Counted from the first letter of the stretch, positions 9,002 through 17,780 are shown. The stretch is 46,942 bases of DNA from Bacillota bacterium (GCA_015059305.1 SVAQ01000011.1:1-46942), one strand, 5' to 3'. Notes: generated from the sequence alone by a model not told the origin. Translations and numbers: made by a program.

Positions 9002-11017
9002 TTAAGCATTCTTCCTTTCTTTTACTTCGTTTAGTTTCTTTTCTAAATAACTAAAATAATTATTTTTAATTGCAAGCGTTGACGAATTCATTTTAGCATA
9101 AATTAATGTATTTATGTTTTTTATTTCTTCATTAGTATACGTAAAATCTGTATAGTAAGTAATTTCTCCTGTCGCAGCATTATAATATGCTTTATCATTC
9201 TTCCAAGAAGAATCTGCAAAGACAACTATTTCATCATAATCATCACTAAATATATCTACACCAGCATATAAACGAGGATCAAATTCTAAATTAAATAAAT
9301 TAGCAAGCGTCGGTGTTAAATTTAAATAACTTGTATAAGTATCATATATAGTACTTTCGATTTTGGAATTATATATTACTAAAGGTACTTTTTCATTTTC
9401 ATAATCATTTAAGTCTCTTTCTAATACTTCATTTAAATGATTTAAAGATATCCCATAAGGATAATGATCTCCAAATAATACAATTACAGTATCATCTAAG
9501 ATTTGTCTTTCTTCAAGCCCATTCATTAAAATCCCTAAAGAATTATCTAATACTTTTAGTTTAGATAAATATCTACGAATATCCATTGAATAACCAGTAT
9601 TTTCAGTCATAGATAAATACATATCCCCGTATGGCGAAGAATTTGAATATGGTTGATGAGAAGTAACCGTTGTAATAAAACTCATAAACGGAACATCTTT
9701 TTCATATGTATCAACAATATTTAAATATGAATTCATTAAATCTTCATCACTTGACCAACCACCATAATAGGTATAATACGGAATATCTAAATCTTGAACA
9801 CCATAGTATTTTTGTGATCCCATATTAGTATGAATTGTGGAGCGATAATAATATCCTTCGGTAAAATTATGTAAGCTATTAGTATAATAATTTTTATTAT
9901 TAAATAAATTAAATATTGAAGTAAAATAAGAATTATTTAAATAAATATTTGAAGTACACATATTATAAATGGAATATAAACCAGTCATCGCGCTAAATTC
10001 ATTATTTCCTGTGGCGCAACTATTGCGTGGTGAATAATTATTTTCAAAATACCAGCCTTGTGTAGCTAACTTGTAAAAGTTAGGAAAATATTCAGCGTTA
10101 TAAATAACATCATTCACACTTTCCATCATAATAACAATTAAATTTTTATCTTCGAAAAGCCCAGTCATATCATTTTTATCAGTTATTTGTGCATTAATAT
10201 AATAATTATTTAAGTTATTATATGTAGCGTTTTTTTCTTCGGATATAATCGTTTGCCATGGCGTATCATCAAATTCCCTGGCAATTACCTCTTCATTGTT
10301 TTGATTTTGTTCATAATAAATAACATTTGAATCTTGAACGCCAATTATTTTTGATTTAATATCAATTATGCCATAAGATAAGACTCCAAACTCTTTAACA
10401 CAAAGGCCAGGATTCGAAGCTGTCGCAAATAAATCTTTGTTAGACATTGCTTGATAGCTATCTTCGCTAAATTTATCACTTAGTGAATACCAAAAAGAAC
10501 CTCCGAAAAGAAATAATAATAAAACCGTTGTAATTAGATTAATTTCATTTTGATAAGTATACCTTTTTTTCAATTTAAAGTGTTTATCTTTCTTTTTAAT
10601 AACTTTAAATACACTATACATAATAACGATTAATCCAAACGGAATAAAGACAAGAAAATATACCGGTTTCATCGCTTTAAGAAAATCTACAATATAACTT
10701 TTAACGGATCCGAGCTGACTTGAGGCATTTAATGACATATATACGCCTATATAATTATTAAATCCTAGCTGAATCCAAGAATAAACTGATGCGATAAAAA
10801 TAATAATTGCATTAAATAGCTTAGTATATTTAGTCTTAACTAGTGAAGTTAAATATCCTAACAAAAGGGCAATAAAATTAAGCAAAATAAAAACACGAAA
10901 AAAAGAAAAATTAACTATACTTCCGCCACTTATTAATCTAAAAATTATCTCAATTAATGATAAAAAAACTAATAACGTCAAATAGCTTAGTAAAGTTCTA
11001 GTCTTCATGATTTTCAT
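9002..11017 (-). CDS. LTA synthase-family membrane sulfatase-fold enzyme
   Basis: A 671-aa membrane enzyme of the LtaS/alkaline-phosphatase superfamily, which polymerises glycerol phosphate onto lipid anchors outside the cell. About five N-terminal TM helices (residues 8-185) precede the extracellular domain. The metal and catalytic residues are recognisable: Glu299 in MMESVND, nucleophile Thr336 in CATGNNEFS, and Asp517-His518 in FGDHYP. The true product (lipoteichoic acid or another phosphoglycerol polymer) cannot be told from sequence. AAAGGA six bases before ATG 11017 supports that start, which overlaps rnhB by 20 bases. Confidence 0.88.
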   Translation of the reverse strand: MKIMKTRTLLSYLTLLVFLSLIEIIFRLISGGSIVNFSFFRVFILLNFIALLLGYLTSLVKTKYTKLFNAIIIFIASVYSWIQLGFNNYIGVYMSLNASSQLGSVKSYIVDFLKAMKPVYFLVFIPFGLIVIMYSVFKVIKKKDKHFKLKKRYTYQNEINLITTVLLLFLFGGSFWYSLSDKFSEDSYQAMSNKDLFATASNPGLCVKEFGVLSYGIIDIKSKIIGVQDSNVIYYEQNQNNEEVIAREFDDTPWQTIISEEKNATYNNLNNYYINAQITDKNDMTGLFEDKNLIVIMMESVNDVIYNAEYFPNFYKLATQGWYFENNYSPRNSCATGNNEFSAMTGLYSIYNMCTSNIYLNNSYFTSIFNLFNNKNYYTNSLHNFTEGYYYRSTIHTNMGSQKYYGVQDLDIPYYTYYGGWSSDEDLMNSYLNIVDTYEKDVPFMSFITTVTSHQPYSNSSPYGDMYLSMTENTGYSMDIRRYLSKLKVLDNSLGILMNGLEERQILDDTVIVLFGDHYPYGISLNHLNEVLERDLNDYENEKVPLVIYNSKIESTIYDTYTSYLNLTPTLANLFNLEFDPRLYAGVDIFSDDYDEIVVFADSSWKNDKAYYNAATGEITYYTDFTYTNEEIKNINTLIYAKMNSSTLAIKNNYFSYLEKKLNEVKERKNA

Positions 11018-11630
11018 AGTTAGTCCTTTCTAGGATATCCTTTACTGGTTTAAAAGTCTTCCTATAAATATCTAATATACCATACTTATCAATTAATTCA
11101 AGATGTCTTTTAGTGGGATAGCCTTTATGATGAGCAAATTCATATTCTGGATATAATTTATCTATCTCATACATTATATGATCTCTTGTTACTTTTGCCA
11201 CTACCGAAGCTGCTGCAATAGTAATACTTTTTTGATCACCTTTAATAATAGGTAAACAATTATCTTTTCTTAAATCCATTGCATCAGTTAAGATAAAATC
11301 CGGTTTTTGAGTAAGTTTACTAACAGCATCATTCATTCCATATCGAGAGGCCTCTAAAATATTAATATCATCAATTTTATTATTATCAACAATTGATACA
11401 CCTACACTTATTGCATCTTTCATAATAATTGGATAAAATTTTTCTCTTTGCTTTTCAGTTAATTTTTTAGAGTCAGTAAGCCCTTCTAAAACATAATTTT
11501 CAGGAAGAATAACCGCAGCAGCCACTACTGGCCCACACAAAGGACCACGACCTGCTTCATCACAGCCCGCAATATACTTATAACCTTTTTGATATAATTC
11601 TTTTTCATATTGTAGTAAATCTATTTGCAT
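10998..11630 (-). CDS. rnhB: Ribonuclease HII
   Basis: RNase HII removes ribonucleotides and RNA primers from DNA. The 210-aa protein has the family signature GCDEAGRGPLCGPVVAAAV near residues 22-40 with the first two acidic ligands, DAM near residue 115, and the basic-hydrophobic segment SIIAKVTRD-like (AASVVAKVTRDHIM) before the last catalytic acid. It lies between rbgA (10-base overlap) and the LTA-synthase-like gene (20-base overlap), the rbgA-rnhB order common in Bacilli. Confidence 0.96.
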   Translation of the reverse strand: MQIDLLQYEKELYQKGYKYIAGCDEAGRGPLCGPVVAAAVILPENYVLEGLTDSKKLTEKQREKFYPIIMKDAISVGVSIVDNNKIDDINILEASRYGMNDAVSKLTQKPDFILTDAMDLRKDNCLPIIKGDQKSITIAAASVVAKVTRDHIMYEIDKLYPEYEFAHHKGYPTKRHLELIDKYGILDIYRKTFKPVKDILERTNYENHED

Positions 11631-12487
11631 AAGTCTAATGTTATCTTTGATACCTTTCCGTTAATTAAGTCGTTATAAATTCTTTCGCTAGTGCGATTAT
11701 AATCAACGTCCCCATTTTTTACAAAACCCCATTTTTTAGCAAGTGATTCTATTATTTCTAATTCATCATTAATTTCAACTTTATATTGTTCATTTAAAAT
11801 ATATGGATATCGATCTTTATAAATGCTAATAATATATGCAGCAACATCATAAAGATTTAATACTTCTTTTTTTATTGAGCCAATAGCGGCGATTTTAATA
11901 GCTACTTCTTGGTTATCCAACTTTGGCCATAAGATACCAGGCGTATCTAAAAGCGTTATTCCAACATTTGTCGGAAGAAAATTCAAATGTTTAGTTACCC
12001 CCGGCTGATTAGCAACATTAGCAACCTTTTTACCAACCATTTTATTAATTAAGGTACTTTTTCCTACATTTGGTATTCCTACTACAAGAGCTTTAATATC
12101 TTTGTTTTTTAAGCCTTTTTTAGTTCTTTTTTCTTGAATATCTTTAGTAGCATCTTTAGTAATTTCTATTAGTTTTTTGTAATCTTTATTATCTTTTAAA
12201 TCTAAACATACTACCTTATATCCCTTTTCTTCATAATATTTAATCCATTTATTAGTTTCATTTATATCACAAAGATCTTTTTTAGTCATAATTAAAACCC
12301 GAATTTTCTTTTTTATTATTTCATCTAAATCTTTAATTTTCGACGAAAATGGAATCCGAGCATCAATTACCTCATAAACGATATCTATTAGTTCTAAATT
12401 TTCTAAAATTTGTCTTTTAGTCTTAGCCATGTGCCCTGGATAATAGTTAATTTTTGTTTTTGCATTTAAAGTTTCCGCATTTTCCAT
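11621..12487 (-). CDS. rbgA: Ribosome biogenesis GTPase RbgA (YlqF)
   Basis: A circularly permuted GTPase that acts in late assembly of the 50S subunit. The G motifs occur in permuted order: TKKDL (G4) first, then GIPNVGKST (G1) and DTPG (G3), after the N-terminal YYPGHMAK segment typical of YlqF. The protein is 288 aa from ATG 12487, which has AAGGAAG eight bases upstream. The longer frame from ATG 12520 is unlikely because the -10 element lies only four bases before it. Confidence 0.94.
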   Translation of the reverse strand: MENAETLNAKTKINYYPGHMAKTKRQILENLELIDIVYEVIDARIPFSSKIKDLDEIIKKKIRVLIMTKKDLCDINETNKWIKYYEEKGYKVVCLDLKDNKDYKKLIEITKDATKDIQEKRTKKGLKNKDIKALVVGIPNVGKSTLINKMVGKKVANVANQPGVTKHLNFLPTNVGITLLDTPGILWPKLDNQEVAIKIAAIGSIKKEVLNLYDVAAYIISIYKDRYPYILNEQYKVEINDELEIIESLAKKWGFVKNGDVDYNRTSERIYNDLINGKVSKITLDLCK

Positions 12488-12523
12488 ATCTTTCACTTCC
12501 TTTTTTAGCTTTGAACTCATACT

Positions 12524-12532
12524 ATTATAACA
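12524..12532 (-). promoter_or_regulatory. Extended -10 promoter of rbgA-rnhB-ltaS-like-topA
   Basis: TGTTATAAT (TG at 12531-12532, TATAAT at 12524-12529) is a consensus extended -10. No good -35 is visible because the upstream bases are occupied by the lepB-side terminator stem. The layout is very compact: one unit ends and the next begins within about 15 bases. Confidence 0.6.
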
Positions 12533-12533
12533 T

Positions 12534-12556
12534 AAAAAAGTGGATTTTCATCCACT
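12534..12556 (-). terminator. Second terminator between lepB and rbgA
   Basis: A perfect 6-bp stem GTGGAT/ATCCAC with loop GAAA is followed by six T on the minus strand. It lies directly before the rbgA -10 element. Confidence 0.8.
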
Positions 12557-12621
12557 CTTTATCCTATAATTCAAGTTTGTACTAATGTGTTAATTATTTT
12601 TGTTAACTTTTATAATCTCCC

Positions 12622-12660
12622 TATTAAAAAAGAGCAAATATTTAATATTGCTCTTTTAAA
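12622..12660 (-). terminator. Intrinsic terminator after lepB
   Basis: A long stem AAAAGAGCAAtATT/AATATTTGCTCTTTT is followed by a T-run on the minus strand, 10 bases after the lepB stop. About 65 bases lie between it and the next terminator, with an AT-rich inverted repeat GTTAA/TTAAC and no gene. Confidence 0.85.
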
Positions 12661-12670
12661 AAGTCTTACT

Positions 12671-13156
12671 TTAAGATACTTTACCTAATTTTTTTATTGG
12701 ATAAATAACAATACTCGCTTCACCTTTAATTGCTTCTTTGCTTACTGGACCAAAGTATCTAGAATCTTCAGAAATTAAACGATTATCCCCTAAAACGAAG
12801 TATTCATCTTTAGCAAGTTTTATCTCTTCAAAATCACTGGTGATGTTGGAGGCATATTGGTCATCATATTTTTTACTATTAATATAAATTACACCATTTT
12901 CACATTTAACCCTTTCTCCAGGTAAAGCAATAACTCTTTTGATAATATTACTACCTTGAACTTCTGGCCCTAATACTACTATATCTTCTCTTTCAATACT
13001 TGCCAATTTATATAGCAACATAATATCACCGCTTGCTAAAGTATCATCCATAGATGTACCATTAACTTTAACCGGAGTTATTATAAATGTTCTTACTAGC
13101 ATAACTAAAATAAAAATTACGACATACGGCATGTATTCTTTTAAAAACTTTTGCAT
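12671..13156 (-). CDS. lepB: Signal peptidase I (LepB class)
   Basis: The bacterial-type signal peptidase I that cleaves secretory signal peptides at the outer membrane face. At 161 aa it is of the short Gram-positive kind. One N-terminal TM helix (residues 10-28) is followed by Ser35 in NGTSMDDTL and Lys73 in IIKRVIALPGE, the Ser-Lys dyad, and GDNRLISEDSRYFG near residue 125. ATG 13156 has AGGAGG six bases upstream. It follows rplS, as in many Firmicutes, but the rplS terminator lies between them, so expression depends on read-through or an unseen promoter. Confidence 0.95.
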   Translation of the reverse strand: MQKFLKEYMPYVVIFILVMLVRTFIITPVKVNGTSMDDTLASGDIMLLYKLASIEREDIVVLGPEVQGSNIIKRVIALPGERVKCENGVIYINSKKYDDQYASNITSDFEEIKLAKDEYFVLGDNRLISEDSRYFGPVSKEAIKGEASIVIYPIKKLGKVS

Positions 13157-13166
13157 TTTGCCTCCT

Positions 13167-13200
13167 AAAAAAAAGAAAGGAAAGATTAATTTCTTTCCTT
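13167..13200 (-). terminator. Intrinsic terminator after rplS
   Basis: A 9-bp stem AAGGAAAGA/TCTTTCCTT with a six-base loop is followed by a T-rich run on the minus strand. The 5' arm is formed by the last codons of rplS. Confidence 0.82.
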
Positions 13201-13527
13201 AACTTTGTATTCTTTTCGCATGTTCTTAATAAAGTTAAGTTTCGCTCTTCTAACTTTACCTTTTTTAACAACTGTAATTTTATCAATTGTTGGTGCATTA
13301 ACAGGGAAAATTCTAATTACAGAAACTGTACCACTTTTCTTACGAACAGAGAAAGTTTCTGAAACACTTCCACCTTTCTTAGCTACTACTAAGCCTTCGA
13401 AAGCTTGGATTCTTTCTTTTTTTCCTTCTTTAACCCAAACATCAACTCTAACAGTGTCTCCTACGCGAAATTCTGGAATATCCTTACGGATATGCTTTTC
13501 ATTGATTTTATCAACTAAATTAGCCAT
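13186..13527 (-). CDS. rplS: 50S ribosomal protein L19
   Basis: Ribosomal protein L19, 113 aa, at the subunit interface. It is recognised by FRVGDTVRVDVWVKEGKKE, RIQAFEGLVVAKKG and the conserved IFPVNAP segment. ATG 13527 has AGAGGTG upstream; an upstream TTG at 13536 overlaps that site. The gene has a strong promoter and a structured leader (separate entries). Confidence 0.97.
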   Translation of the reverse strand: MANLVDKINEKHIRKDIPEFRVGDTVRVDVWVKEGKKERIQAFEGLVVAKKGGSVSETFSVRKKSGTVSVIRIFPVNAPTIDKITVVKKGKVRRAKLNFIKNMRKEYKVKERN

Positions 13528-13544
13528 CAATTTCACCTCTTTCT

Positions 13545-13600
13545 AATAAATTATTACGTGTAATCATTACCCTTGTAAGCGGATTACATACCTTTTGGGC
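13545..13600 (-). promoter_or_regulatory. Structured 5' leader of rplS (L19 leader candidate)
   Basis: The leader contains a nested hairpin: GTAATC (13582-13587) pairs with GATTAC (13560-13565), and inside it TTAC pairs with GTAA around loop AAGG. Firmicutes rplS leaders often carry an L19-binding autoregulatory structure; matching this one to that family is inference. Confidence 0.5.
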
Positions 13601-13606
13601 ACAAAC

Positions 13607-13635
13607 ATTATATCAAAGTTTATTTATTAATGCAA
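13607..13635 (-). promoter_or_regulatory. Strong promoter of rplS
   Basis: TTGCAT (13630-13635) and TATAAT (13607-13612) are separated by 17 bases, with TGA as an extended -10. The spacing is ideal for the housekeeping sigma factor. Confidence 0.85.
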
Positions 13636-13785
13636 TAAATATTAAATAAAGAATAGAATTATTCTGCTTTATTGTGATAATTATTGACTTTACGCTCTTC
13701 TAAAGTATATCCAGTTATTTTCATAAAAGTTGTCAATTTTCTTTTTTATTTTTAAAATTTTTCCAGAAATTTTATTTTTAAGTTA

Positions 13786-13814
13786 TTGCTCATCATCAAA
13801 CAATGTATTATAAT
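13786..13814 (+). promoter_or_regulatory. Promoter of the PilB-like ATPase gene
   Basis: TTGCTC (13786-13791) and TATAAT (13809-13814) are separated by 17 bases. It lies divergently from the rplS promoter. The roughly 150 bases between the two promoters are AT-rich and show no gene. Confidence 0.75.
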
Positions 13815-13834
13815 AATAAATAGTAAAGGGTTGT

Positions 13835-15166
13835 GTGAATACTATGTTTAGAGAATTTGACTATGAGAATAAACCGGTCGTTGATATAGTTAATGAAATC
13901 ATCGAAGATTCCATATCTAAAGGTGTATCAGATATTCACTTCGATCCAGATGAAAAAGGTATCAATGTTCGTATTAGAATAGACGGCGAATTACATGACT
14001 ATTGTCGAGTACCAGATTCCGTTAAAAAGAATTTAGCAACAAGAGTAAAAATTATCAGTGGAATGAATATTACTGAATCGCGTTTACCTCAAGATGGTGC
14101 TATCAAACATTTAGATGATGAACGTCAACTTGACATGCGTGTATCTTCCCTACCTACAATTCATGGTGAAAAAATAGTTATAAGAATTTTAGATTATACA
14201 ATGTCACTTGCGGGATTAGATACATTAGGTTTTTCAGATCATAATTTAGCAAAAATAAAAAAAGTAATTGCATCACCAAATGGAATTATCTTAGTTGCTG
14301 GGGCTACTGGTTCTGGTAAATCTACTACTGTATACTCAATGCTACAACGTTTAAATAAAACTGAAACTAATATTATTACTGTTGAAGACCCAGTAGAAAT
14401 GAAAATGAAAGGTTTAAATCAAGTTCAAGTTATGAGCGAAATCGGTTTAGACTTTAATACCACTTTAAGAAGTATCTTACGTCAAGACCCAGATATAATA
14501 ATGATTGGGGAAATTCGTGATGGTGAAACTGCAAGAATCGCTGTAAGAGCATCAATTACTGGTCACTTAGTACTTTCAACAATCCACACCAACAACTCGC
14601 TTAATACAATTGAAAGACTTTTAGATATGGATATTGAAAGATATTTATTAGGTACCGCATTAAACGGAATTATTTCACAAAGATTAGTAAAAAAATTATG
14701 TCCTAAATGTCGCAAATCTAGACCTACTACAGCATACGAAAAAAACTTATTTAAAAAGATTCTAAATAAAGATATTGAAGCTATTTATGAACCTGTAGGC
14801 TGTGATGATTGTTTCGCCGGTTATCGTGGACGTGCCGCTGTTCACGAAGTACTTGTACTAAATCAAGATATCCGTGATGCCATAACAAATAACATGCGAA
14901 AAGAAGATTTAAGAAAATTAGTATATGATAAAAAGAATACTTTTACCCTACTTGAAGATGGACTTGATAAAGCAATAATTGGTATTACAAGTATTGATGA
15001 AGTTATTAGAGTTACTAGCGTCGAAGATGACTTTGGAGAAGATGATGAAGAGATCAAAAAAGCATTTATTGGTAGTGATCTTGGTTCTGAAACTACAACA
15101 TCATCAGCTGAAGTGCTTACTGAGACAAAAGATACAATTAGTGAAGATATTATAGAAATGTTATAA
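13835..15166 (+). CDS. PilB/GspE-family secretion or pilus-assembly ATPase
   Basis: A cytoplasmic hexameric ATPase that powers assembly of type IV or type II-like pili. The protein is 443 aa from GTG 13835; ATG 13844 is an equally possible start. It has the N2 domain with SDIHFDP, Walker A GATGSGKST at 156-164, the Asp box VEDPVE, Walker B RQDPDIIMIGEIRD, the His box HLVLSTIHTNN, and the tetracysteine zinc site CPKC...GCDDC of PilB/GspE. An acidic tail of about 60 residues follows. No other pilus assembly gene is adjacent; a Flp-like pilin lies at 20023-20208. It is monocistronic, with its own promoter and terminator. Confidence 0.9.
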   Translation: MNTMFREFDYENKPVVDIVNEIIEDSISKGVSDIHFDPDEKGINVRIRIDGELHDYCRVPDSVKKNLATRVKIISGMNITESRLPQDGAIKHLDDERQLDMRVSSLPTIHGEKIVIRILDYTMSLAGLDTLGFSDHNLAKIKKVIASPNGIILVAGATGSGKSTTVYSMLQRLNKTETNIITVEDPVEMKMKGLNQVQVMSEIGLDFNTTLRSILRQDPDIIMIGEIRDGETARIAVRASITGHLVLSTIHTNNSLNTIERLLDMDIERYLLGTALNGIISQRLVKKLCPKCRKSRPTTAYEKNLFKKILNKDIEAIYEPVGCDDCFAGYRGRAAVHEVLVLNQDIRDAITNNMRKEDLRKLVYDKKNTFTLLEDGLDKAIIGITSIDEVIRVTSVEDDFGEDDEEIKKAFIGSDLGSETTTSSAEVLTETKDTISEDIIEML

Positions 15167-15196
15167 GGAAATTTAATTAAAAATTTCCTTTTTATT
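15165..15196 (+). terminator. Intrinsic terminator after the PilB-like gene
   Basis: A 10-bp stem AAGGAAATTT/AAATTTCCTT with loop AATTAA is followed by a T-run on the plus strand. Confidence 0.85.
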
Positions 15197-15200
15197 TGCA

Positions 15201-15226
15201 AATTAAAAAGCCCCTAAAGGCTTTAA
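15201..15226 (-). terminator. Intrinsic terminator after the trhP2-like gene
   Basis: A 6-bp stem AAAGCC/GGCTTT is followed by a T-run on the minus strand. It faces the plus-strand terminator of the convergent gene. Confidence 0.75.
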
Positions 15227-16395
15227 TTAATCTTTACTCGCATCAAATCATTAGGCTTTAATTTTTTATTTACTTTTATTTTAATGATCATTCTTGGTTT
15301 ATTTGCTACTTCCAAAGGATTTGAGTTTTCGTCATATATTTCTGTTATAACATCACTAAAAGTTTCTAAGTCAGGTCCAATAAATTCTACTTCATCCCCT
15401 ATTTTAAAATAATTTCTTTCTTCGATAGTAGCAAGCATTGTATTTTCATCAAAATCTTTTACAAGACCTAAGAAATCTTGATTACTTTCTTCATCTCTTA
15501 GAGCATAATACTGTTCTTTGTATGTCGGAAGACTATGATAAAATTGTGGTGCACTTTCTCTATTTGCACATCTATTTAATATCTTTAAATAATATTTCTT
15601 ATCTTCTTCAGTTAAAGTGTTTTTTAATATTTTGTCAATTACTCGACGATAACATAAAATAATTGTCGCAATATAATATATAGAACGCATTCTACCTTCA
15701 ACTTTAAATGTATTTACCCCGCTTTTAATCATGTCACCAATATAATCAATAAAATTTAAATCTTTTGGTGTCATAGTAAATGGGATTTCTTCATCTTCAT
15801 TAAATACCCAACGACAAATTTGAGCACATCCACCTCGATTAGAGTCACGATTAGTCATATAATTTGACATAATACACTTTCCCGAAATCGAAGTGCACAT
15901 TGCGCCATGTACAAAACATTCAATTTCTAACCCTGTTTCAGCTTTAATTTTCTCAATATCTTCCTTTAATGCCTCTCTTGCAAGAACAACTTGATCTACA
16001 CCTAAAGATTTATAAAACTTCGCAGCTTGATGGTTAAGAGTACTAGCTTGAGTAGATAAAATAACTTTAACATTTAGTCCTAGTTCTTTAATTAGTTTTA
16101 AAACTAAAATATCACTACAAATAATACCATCAACTTTTACTTCATTTAAATATTTTAAATATTCTTTCAGTCCTGTAATATCTTCATTATGAAAAACAAT
16201 ATTACATGTTACATATACTTTTTTATTTAATTTATGAGCATATTCACACGCATAGGCAATATCTTCCCAAGAAAAGTTTTTGGCATTAGCTCGTAAAGAA
16301 AAATCTTTCCCACCAAAATATACAGCATCAGCACCGTACAAAAGTGCAAACTCTAATTTTTCTTTATCCCCTGCCGGGGCAAGTAATTCTATCAT
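15223..16395 (-). CDS. trhP2: Peptidase-U32-family protein, TrhP2/YrrO-like
   Basis: A U32-family protein of 390 aa. It opens IELLAPAGDKEKLEFAL and has YGADAVYFGG, ECFVHGAMCTSISGKC and RDSNRGGCAQICRW, the cysteine-rich signature of this family, which probably binds an iron-sulfur cluster. In Bacillus subtilis the pair YrrN-YrrO is required for prephenate-dependent 5-hydroxylation of wobble uridine 34 in tRNA. The same order trmR-trhP1-trhP2 here supports that role over proteolysis. It lies 16 bases after the smaller paralogue. Confidence 0.85.
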   Translation of the reverse strand: MIELLAPAGDKEKLEFALLYGADAVYFGGKDFSLRANAKNFSWEDIAYACEYAHKLNKKVYVTCNIVFHNEDITGLKEYLKYLNEVKVDGIICSDILVLKLIKELGLNVKVILSTQASTLNHQAAKFYKSLGVDQVVLAREALKEDIEKIKAETGLEIECFVHGAMCTSISGKCIMSNYMTNRDSNRGGCAQICRWVFNEDEEIPFTMTPKDLNFIDYIGDMIKSGVNTFKVEGRMRSIYYIATIILCYRRVIDKILKNTLTEEDKKYYLKILNRCANRESAPQFYHSLPTYKEQYYALRDEESNQDFLGLVKDFDENTMLATIEERNYFKIGDEVEFIGPDLETFSDVITEIYDENSNPLEVANKPRMIIKIKVNKKLKPNDLMRVKIN

Positions 16396-16411
16396 AATTA
16401 TCCTCCTTCCC

Positions 16412-17188
16412 TTAATCTTTTTTTACTTTATAAATAGTTTTAGTATCTAAAAAACCTTCATCTGTCAAAAGCCCTTTAAAGTCATTTTTAGCTACATTTA
16501 ATACCTGCTCATCTGAAAGCAAGATTGGATAATAAAAAAAGTATTTAACGTCTTTTTTTAATAGTCTAGATGCATCATAATATGGATAATGATACATCAT
16601 CATTCCAAATTCATTTTCAATTGCAATAAATTTTTTATCCTCAATATAAAGTTCTTTTTGATTTTCTACAGGTAAATCAAATTGTTTAGCATGATTAGTA
16701 AGTAATGTTCTTCTTGAATATAGTGATGGTACAAGTCCAAAAGCAAATAAACTAACCTTTTTATTTGTTTTGGCTATTATTTCATCAATCTCTTGTTCAG
16801 TAATATCAGTTGAAACAATAACTTCATCCACATATTCAAAAAAATAATTAATAGACATATAATTAGTATTAAAATGACTATAATACAAAATCTTTTCAAT
16901 ATTGACATCCTTTAAAACTTCAATAAGACCTAAATCATCGAATATAATACCTTTTATATTGCTTGGCAAGTTATGAAGTATTTCATCTAACTTATCAATT
17001 GCTTGACAATCTAAAATACGATTAACAAACAAGTATGCTCCATCTTCAGTTATTTGTTCAATATCAAAACATCTTGGTACTCCAACACAAAAAAAAGATA
17101 AAGGATAAACAAATTTATTTATTCCTAAACCTTTAAGTTCCTCAATTAAATTTGGATTAGTTACCGTAAATAAAACATTATTCTTCAT
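16412..17188 (-). CDS. trhP1: Peptidase-U32-like protein, TrhP1/YrrN-like
   Basis: A 258-aa divergent U32-like protein. It lacks the cysteine signature of the longer partner but keeps the TIM-barrel-like pattern, with IKGIIFDDLGLIEVL and LFAFGLVPSLYSRRTLLTNH segments comparable to YrrN. It lies between trmR (11-base overlap) and the trhP2-like gene, as in B. subtilis. It probably forms the accessory half of the tRNA U34 hydroxylation pair. It is shorter than the usual YrrN of about 300 aa. Confidence 0.72.
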   Translation of the reverse strand: MKNNVLFTVTNPNLIEELKGLGINKFVYPLSFFCVGVPRCFDIEQITEDGAYLFVNRILDCQAIDKLDEILHNLPSNIKGIIFDDLGLIEVLKDVNIEKILYYSHFNTNYMSINYFFEYVDEVIVSTDITEQEIDEIIAKTNKKVSLFAFGLVPSLYSRRTLLTNHAKQFDLPVENQKELYIEDKKFIAIENEFGMMMYHYPYYDASRLLKKDVKYFFYYPILLSDEQVLNVAKNDFKGLLTDEGFLDTKTIYKVKKD

Positions 17189-17774
17189 TTTTTTTCACAC
17201 TAATTGAAAGGCCATCACCAATATCATAAAAATTAGTATCAAACTCATTATTATTTTTTAAAAAGTCAATATAACCTTCAATTTTCTTAACTAAACTTTT
17301 TAAATTACCATTTTCAAGTTCATCACTATGCCCTACATAACCATGGAATTTAATATTATCTGTAATAATAAAACCACCGTCTGATAAGAAATATTTAAAT
17401 TTTTCAAAAAATTTAGTATACTGTCCTTTCGCTGCATCAATAAAAATTAAATCGTATTTAATATCATTAGATAAATTAACATCTAATGCATCTTGATACA
17501 CTACATTAATTTTTTTATCCATGCCACAAGCTTTAACATTCTTAAGACATTCCATATATCTTGTTTCATCTCTTTCAATTGTTGTTACATAAGATGCATC
17601 GTTAGCGCTAGCCATTAATATTGTAGAATATCCAATGGCACTACCAATTTCTAAGATATTTTTAATATTATTATCTTTGATAAACTTCATAATAAAAGCT
17701 ATCGATTTTTTTTCTATAATAGGCACATTATTTTCCTGCGCATATTTTTCCATTTCTAATATTTTTTCTTTCAT
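17178..17774 (-). CDS. trmR: SAM-dependent O-methyltransferase, TrmR/YrrM-like
   Basis: A class I O-methyltransferase of the catechol-OMT family, 198 aa. It shows the SAM-binding LEIGSAIGYSTILMA near residue 40, TTIERDE, and YDLIFIDAAKGQYTKFFE with the metal-binding Asp, followed by ITDNIKFHG. The orthologue in this operon in B. subtilis (YrrM, now TrmR) methylates 5-hydroxyuridine at tRNA position 34. With the two U32 proteins next to it, the three genes would make 5-methoxyuridine. It starts 6 bases after mltG ends. Confidence 0.85.
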   Translation of the reverse strand: MKEKILEMEKYAQENNVPIIEKKSIAFIMKFIKDNNIKNILEIGSAIGYSTILMASANDASYVTTIERDETRYMECLKNVKACGMDKKINVVYQDALDVNLSNDIKYDLIFIDAAKGQYTKFFEKFKYFLSDGGFIITDNIKFHGYVGHSDELENGNLKSLVKKIEGYIDFLKNNNEFDTNFYDIGDGLSISVKKNEE

Positions 17775-17780
17775 AATTTT

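Noticed and set aside
12558..12620. Possible small RNA between the two terminators after lepB
   Set aside because: No promoter is visible and the only structure is a short AT-rich inverted repeat.
13068..13298. Minus-strand 76-codon frame across the end of rplS and the start of lepB
   Set aside because: It overlaps two well-supported genes in another frame and crosses the rplS terminator.
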